Source: an uncultured Alphaproteobacteria bacterium (GTDB lineage: Bacteria > Pseudomonadota > Alphaproteobacteria > RF32 > CAG-239). From it: a DNA stretch of 34,825 nt. Positions within the stretch are counted from its first letter, which is position 1; each line of letters opens with the position of its first letter. The notes beneath the pieces were generated by a model. The model was not told the DNA's origin. It made no database searches and saw only the letters and a list, made by a program, of their open reading frames with translations. This document shows positions 31,862 through 34,825 of the stretch, piece by piece. The position numbers were made by a program, and so were the translations under genes. The stretch covers positions 1-34,825 of the forward strand of contig CALXLC010000011.1 of NCBI GenBank assembly GCA_944389095.1. The letters run 5' to 3'.

Positions 31862-32586
31862 TTTTCTTCTCCCGTCAGTTTTTTGAAGACGTCTTCCAAA
31901 GAGGCAGCCCGGTTTTTGCGCAAAATCTGATCCAGCGTGCCGTCGGCTTTTATTTCACCCCGGCTCATCAGGATAATTCTGGTGGCGATGGTTTCCGCCT
32001 CATCCAGCAGGTGCGTGGAGATGATGATGGTTTTGTCCGGCGCCATGTCGCGTATCATTTTGCGGATGTGTTCTTTTTGATTGGGATCAAGTCCGTCCGT
32101 CGGTTCGTCCAGCAAAAGAATCGGAGGGTCCGACAACAGGCTTTGGGCAAAACCGACCCGGCGCAGATAGCCTTTGGAAAGGGTTTCAATTTTTTGAGTC
32201 CAGATGTCGGTAATTTTGGCATCCGCGGCAATTTTTTGCAACCGTGTCTTTTTTTCTTCTTTGAAGAGACCGCGCAGTTCCGCCATATAACTTAAAAAAT
32301 CTTTGACGCTCATGTCCGGATACAACGGAGATCCTTCGGGCAAAAAGCCGATTTGGTTTTTGGCGTCCAGCGGTGCCGAACTGATGTCTCTGCCGAGGAT
32401 TTTTATTTCTCCTGAGGTCGGTGCCAGATAGCCTGTTATCATGTTCATGAGGGTCGATTTTCCTGCGCCGTTGGGGCCCAGCAGGGCAATGACTTCTCCC
32501 TGATATGCCGTGAACGAAATGTTTTGGGCCGCCCGCAGCAGCCCGAAATTCTTGCACAGGTCAATGATTTCTATTGTCGCAGCCAT
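31858..32586 (-). CDS. ABC transporter ATPase, GldA-like
   Basis: 242 residues, cytosolic ATPase of the ABC-2 system. Walker A G-P-N-G-A-G-K-S-T at 37-45, signature L-S-K-G-Y-L-R-R at 136-143 (canonical LSGGQ altered), Walker B I-L-L-L-D-E-P-T at 156-163 and switch His192 in S-T-H. The section F-L-P-E-G-S-P-L-Y-P is typical for GldA and related exporters of the CcmA/NatA type. GGGAG precedes the ATG. The stop overlaps the start of the fusion partner (ATGA), which supports a matched pair. Confidence 0.92.
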   Translation of the reverse strand: MAATIEIIDLCKNFGLLRAAQNISFTAYQGEVIALLGPNGAGKSTLMNMITGYLAPTSGEIKILGRDISSAPLDAKNQIGFLPEGSPLYPDMSVKDFLSYMAELRGLFKEEKKTRLQKIAADAKITDIWTQKIETLSKGYLRRVGFAQSLLSDPPILLLDEPTDGLDPNQKEHIRKMIRDMAPDKTIIISTHLLDEAETIATRIILMSRGEIKADGTLDQILRKNRAASLEDVFKKLTGEEK

Positions 32587-32653
32587 GTGTTTCTCCCGAG
32601 AAAGATGCTGCCAATATAAGCTTAAAAGTTAAAAATATCATGAATCCGCAAGA

Positions 32654-33397
32654 TTATTTGTTTATTTCATATAAAACAATGGCTGCAGCGACGGAGACGT
32701 TCAGGCTTTCAACGTTTTCGTTCATCGGCAGTTTGACGGTGATGTCGCAATTTTCTTCAATCAGACGGCGCATTCCTTTTCCTTCGGATCCCATGATGAC
32801 GGCGTTTTTTCCGCCTTTGCGGAGCCGGTCGACCGACATTTGGGCATAGCCGTCCATGCCGATAATCCAGAAACCGGCTTTTTTGAGTTGTTCAACGGCT
32901 CGGGAAAGATTGGTGACCCTGCATATGGGCAGGTGTTCAATCATGCCGGCAGCAGCTTTGTCGAGAGCGCCGCTTTCGGCCGGGGAATTTTTATCCTGCA
33001 AAATCAGTGCCAGAGTATTAAAGGCAACCGCAGAACGAATGATTGCGCCGATGTTTTGCGGGTCGGTTACCTGATCTAAAATCAGAATATGACAATTTTC
33101 TTTTCCGGCGGCTCGCTCTATTACTTCCTCAAGGCTGACGGCGGGCAGTTCCTGGCAATAAAGGGCAAAACCCTGATGGACGGCCTCCGGCGGCAAGAGC
33201 CGGTCAATCTCTTTTTTTTCAACGATGTTGAGTTGCGCCGGATTTATCAGATTGCGGATTTCGGGGGCGTTTTCAGCCGTGCAGAGCAGACGGCTGATAC
33301 GACGTTCGGGATTTTTCAGGGCGGCGATAACCGCATGCCTGCCGTAGATAATCAGCGGCGCTTTATTCGGGGTCGGGCGTTTATTTCTTTTTTGCAT
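32654..33397 (-). CDS. rlmB: TrmH/SpoU family rRNA 2'-O-methyltransferase (RlmB-like)
   Basis: 247 residues. RlmB methylates the 2'-oxygen of G2251 in 23S rRNA using S-adenosylmethionine. N-terminal substrate domain: I-Y-G-R-H-A-V-I-A-A-L. SPOUT knot motifs: V-T-D-P-Q-N-I-G-A-I-I-R-S-A (about 111-124), I-M-G-S-E-G-K-G-M-R (about 199-208) and V-E-S-L-N-V-S-V-A-A-A-I (about 228-239). Its ATG overlaps the stop of murQ by one base. Other SpoU-type targets, such as tRNA, cannot be ruled out by eye. Confidence 0.88.
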   Translation of the reverse strand: MQKRNKRPTPNKAPLIIYGRHAVIAALKNPERRISRLLCTAENAPEIRNLINPAQLNIVEKKEIDRLLPPEAVHQGFALYCQELPAVSLEEVIERAAGKENCHILILDQVTDPQNIGAIIRSAVAFNTLALILQDKNSPAESGALDKAAAGMIEHLPICRVTNLSRAVEQLKKAGFWIIGMDGYAQMSVDRLRKGGKNAVIMGSEGKGMRRLIEENCDITVKLPMNENVESLNVSVAAAIVLYEINK

Positions 33398-34281
33398 CAG
33401 ATAATCTTTCTTAAAATGCCGTTATGTTGCTTCAGAAGTTTTTCTGCGTCTTTTTTGCCGCATTTTTTGATTCCCATGACGCAGGCGGTTTTGACTTTGT
33501 TGTCCGCGGCTTTTAGAAGTTCGGCGGCTTCGCCATAGGAAATGCCCGCAATTTCCGAAACGAATCGGCGGCCGCGATCAATCAGTTTCTCGTTAACCAT
33601 TCGGACGTCAATCATGTAGTTTTGGTAAACTTTACCAATGCGAATCATGGCGCCGGTGGAGAGCATGTTGAGAATCATTTTCTGGGCGGTTCCCGATTTC
33701 ATGCGGGAGGAGCCGGTTATCGCTTCTTCGCCGACAACCGGATTGATGAAAATATCCGAAAACTTTCGGAGTTCGGCTTCGGGATTGGAACTGATGCCAA
33801 TGGTTTTGCAGCCGCGTTTCTGCGCTTCTTCCAGTACAGTGAGGACATAGCGGGGGCCACCGTTGGCCGAAATGCCGACGACGATATCTTTGGGACCGGG
33901 ATTAAAGTTTTTCAGGTCTTCAAGCGCCAGTTCCGCGCTGTCTTCGGAATTTTCAATCGAAAAACGGAGTGCCCTGTCGCCGCCGGCAATAAAGCCGTTG
34001 ACCATACCGTGTTCCACGCCGAAGGTCGGCCAACATTCGGAGGCATCCAGAACACCAAGACGTCCGCTGGTTCCGGCGCCGAAATAAGCCAGACGGCCGC
34101 CCTGCAAGAAAGCCTGCGCGATTAATTCAATGGCCCGGCCAATCGGTTCCAACTGGGTTTCGACGGCGAGGGCGACTTTTTTGTCTTCATTGTTGAGCGT
34201 GCGGGCAATCTGCTGCGAATCCATTAAATCAATATCAACGGTGGCGGGGTTTCTTTTTTCGGTCAGGGCCAGTTTGGACAT
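33397..34281 (-). CDS. murQ: N-acetylmuramic acid 6-phosphate etherase
   Basis: 294 residues. MurQ splits the lactyl ether of MurNAc 6-phosphate to GlcNAc 6-phosphate and D-lactate, a step in peptidoglycan recycling. SIS fold with G-A-G-T-S-G-R-L-G-V-L-D-A-S-E-C at about 68-83; E82 is the catalytic acid and E113 in N-S-E-D-S matches the second glutamate. G-I-S-A-N-G-G and S-S-R-M-K-S-G-T-A-Q are also typical. After E-C a Trp replaces the usual Pro. GGAG nine bases before the ATG. Leads a minus-strand operon. NagZ and AnmK, its usual partners, are not in the window. Confidence 0.94.
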   Translation of the reverse strand: MSKLALTEKRNPATVDIDLMDSQQIARTLNNEDKKVALAVETQLEPIGRAIELIAQAFLQGGRLAYFGAGTSGRLGVLDASECWPTFGVEHGMVNGFIAGGDRALRFSIENSEDSAELALEDLKNFNPGPKDIVVGISANGGPRYVLTVLEEAQKRGCKTIGISSNPEAELRKFSDIFINPVVGEEAITGSSRMKSGTAQKMILNMLSTGAMIRIGKVYQNYMIDVRMVNEKLIDRGRRFVSEIAGISYGEAAELLKAADNKVKTACVMGIKKCGKKDAEKLLKQHNGILRKII

Positions 34282-34355
34282 GCCTTTCGTCTCCGGAATT
34301 ATTTTGTTTTGACTCAGTGTACTGTGAATTAATTAAGAATTATATAAAAAATGTG

Positions 34356-34382
34356 TTGACAATGACGCCAAAATGCTATTAT
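34356..34382 (+). promoter_or_regulatory. Likely promoter of the tRNA-tuf operon
   Basis: TTGACA (34356-34361) and TATTAT (34377-34382), spacer 15, a little short. The next T-rich hexamer TTATTT lies at spacing 17. It is the only good -35 before the tRNA genes. Confidence 0.55.
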
Positions 34383-34442
34383 TTGCAATGTAGTGATTTT
34401 ACTATAGGATAAAAATCCTCATTCCTTGATTTTGGATAAAAT

Positions 34443-34528
34443 GGAGGGGTGGCAGAGCGGTCAAATGCAACGGACTGTAAATCCGTCGACTTTCGTCTAC
34501 GATGGTTCGAATCCATCCCCCTCCACCA
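34443..34528 (+). tRNA. tRNA-Tyr (anticodon GTA)
   Basis: Full cloverleaf. Acceptor GGAGGGG (34443-34449) pairs with CCCCTCC (34518-34524); anticodon GTA at 34477-34479; T arm GATGG-TTCGAAT-CCATC; long variable arm as in tyrosine tRNA; CCA is encoded (34526-34528). Confidence 0.97.
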
Positions 34529-34564
34529 TTTTTAGGGATCAGGTCTTGATGAGAGGCAGATTAA

Positions 34565-34638
34565 GCGGGTGTAGCTCAATGGTAGAGCAGAAGCCTTCCA
34601 AGCTTATGACGGGGGTTCGATTCCCCTCACCCGCTCCA
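34565..34638 (+). tRNA. tRNA-Gly (anticodon TCC)
   Basis: Acceptor GCGGGTG (34565-34571) with CACCCGC (34628-34634); anticodon TCC at 34597-34599; encoded CCA at 34636-34638. Placed 36 bases after tRNA-Tyr and 61 before tuf. A tRNA-Tyr, tRNA-Gly, tuf order is known from other Proteobacteria. Confidence 0.97.
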
Positions 34639-34699
34639 TTTTTTCTCCCCTTCATCTGGAAACGTCTTAACAACATAAACAAGGTAGGATATTTAAACA

Positions 34700-34825
34700 A
34701 TGGCAAAAGAGAAATTTGAGCGGACGAAGCCGCATTGCAACATCGGGACGATAGGTCACGTAGACCACGGCAAGACGACGTTGACGGCAGCGATAACGAA
34801 AGTATTGGCGGAGCAGGGCGGAGCA
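34700..34825 (+). CDS. tuf: Elongation factor Tu, 5' end (second tuf copy)
   Basis: First 42 codons: [12 protein letters not shown], then the GTP-binding P-loop G-H-V-D-H-G-K-T at residues 19-26. AAGG at 34681-34684 and AGGA nearby precede the ATG. The gene runs off the window. All six Thr codons are ACG and Ile ATA is used twice, the same style as in the tuf end at 1-272, so both copies probably match closely. Sharing a transcript with two tRNAs fits the classic tufB type. Confidence 0.97.
   Translation, partial: MAKEKFERTKPHCNIGTIGHVDHGKTTLTAAITKVLAEQGGA

Noticed and set aside
34426..34719. 97-codon plus-strand frame
   Set aside because: Runs through both tRNA genes; not a protein.
1..34825. 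CRISPR array, insertion sequence or prophage
   Set aside because: No regularly spaced repeats, transposase, integrase or phage structural genes seen.

Overview
The window is a chromosomal segment of a moderately AT-rich bacterium, most likely an alphaproteobacterium. The evidence is the gene order secY-adk-rpsM-rpsK-rpoA-rplQ, an rpoA beginning V-I-Q-K-N-W-Q-E-L from GTG, an RHH_4-type ribbon-helix-helix protein, two tuf copies and a FieF-type transporter. A gut-associated, uncultured lineage is possible, but the sequence alone does not prove it.

Layout. Positions 1-272 hold the 3' end of one tuf gene, followed by a terminator, a small convergent RHH gene and about 650 bases of AT-rich non-coding DNA. 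Positions 1130-15875 hold the complete S10-spc-alpha ribosomal superoperon: rpsJ to rplO, secY, adk, rpsM, rpsK, rpoA and rplQ. It is unusually interrupted. There is a structured leader before rpsJ, a long inverted repeat between rpmD and rplO, a terminator before secY, a fresh consensus promoter before rpsM, a UUCG hairpin before rpoA, and a terminator plus a new leader before rplQ. Positions 15956-18520 hold small genes of unknown function, mostly membrane proteins, including a membrane protein with HEMTH. Positions 18503-21625 (minus) hold a probable operon of an exported protein, a divergent MurC/Mpl-like Mur ligase and an LdcA-type carboxypeptidase. Positions 21655-22962 (plus) hold a TetR-type regulator, its likely operator and a second HExxH membrane protein. 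Positions 22963-25920 hold a small lipoprotein (minus) and a divergent ion-pumping membrane pyrophosphatase (plus) with a hairpin leader. Positions 26124-27074 hold an unrecognised 316-residue protein. Positions 27139-27476 are non-coding with a good promoter and two terminators, a candidate small RNA locus. Positions 27475-34281 (minus) hold a probable five-gene operon: murQ, an RlmB/TrmH-type rRNA methyltransferase, a GldA-type ABC ATPase, a 1157-residue GldF-GldG-DUF4340 fusion and a FieF-type cation exporter. Positions 34443-34825 hold tRNA-Tyr, tRNA-Gly and the start of a second tuf gene.

How it fits together. The first half makes the core of the ribosome, the protein translocation channel, adenylate kinase and the RNA polymerase alpha subunit. 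The second half has an envelope theme: peptidoglycan recycling (Mur ligase, LdcA, MurQ), an ABC system of the Gld type, a metal exporter, a proton or sodium pump driven by pyrophosphate, a lipoprotein and two membrane metalloprotease-like proteins. Both window ends fall inside tuf, which suggests that the segment may be an assembly contig broken at a repeated gene.

The most interesting items are the three-domain Gld fusion, the divergent pyrophosphatase with its structured leader, the Mur ligase with two replaced family histidines, the 81-base inverted-repeat element inside the ribosomal operon, the possible small RNA at 27175-27304 and the odd codon use of tuf.
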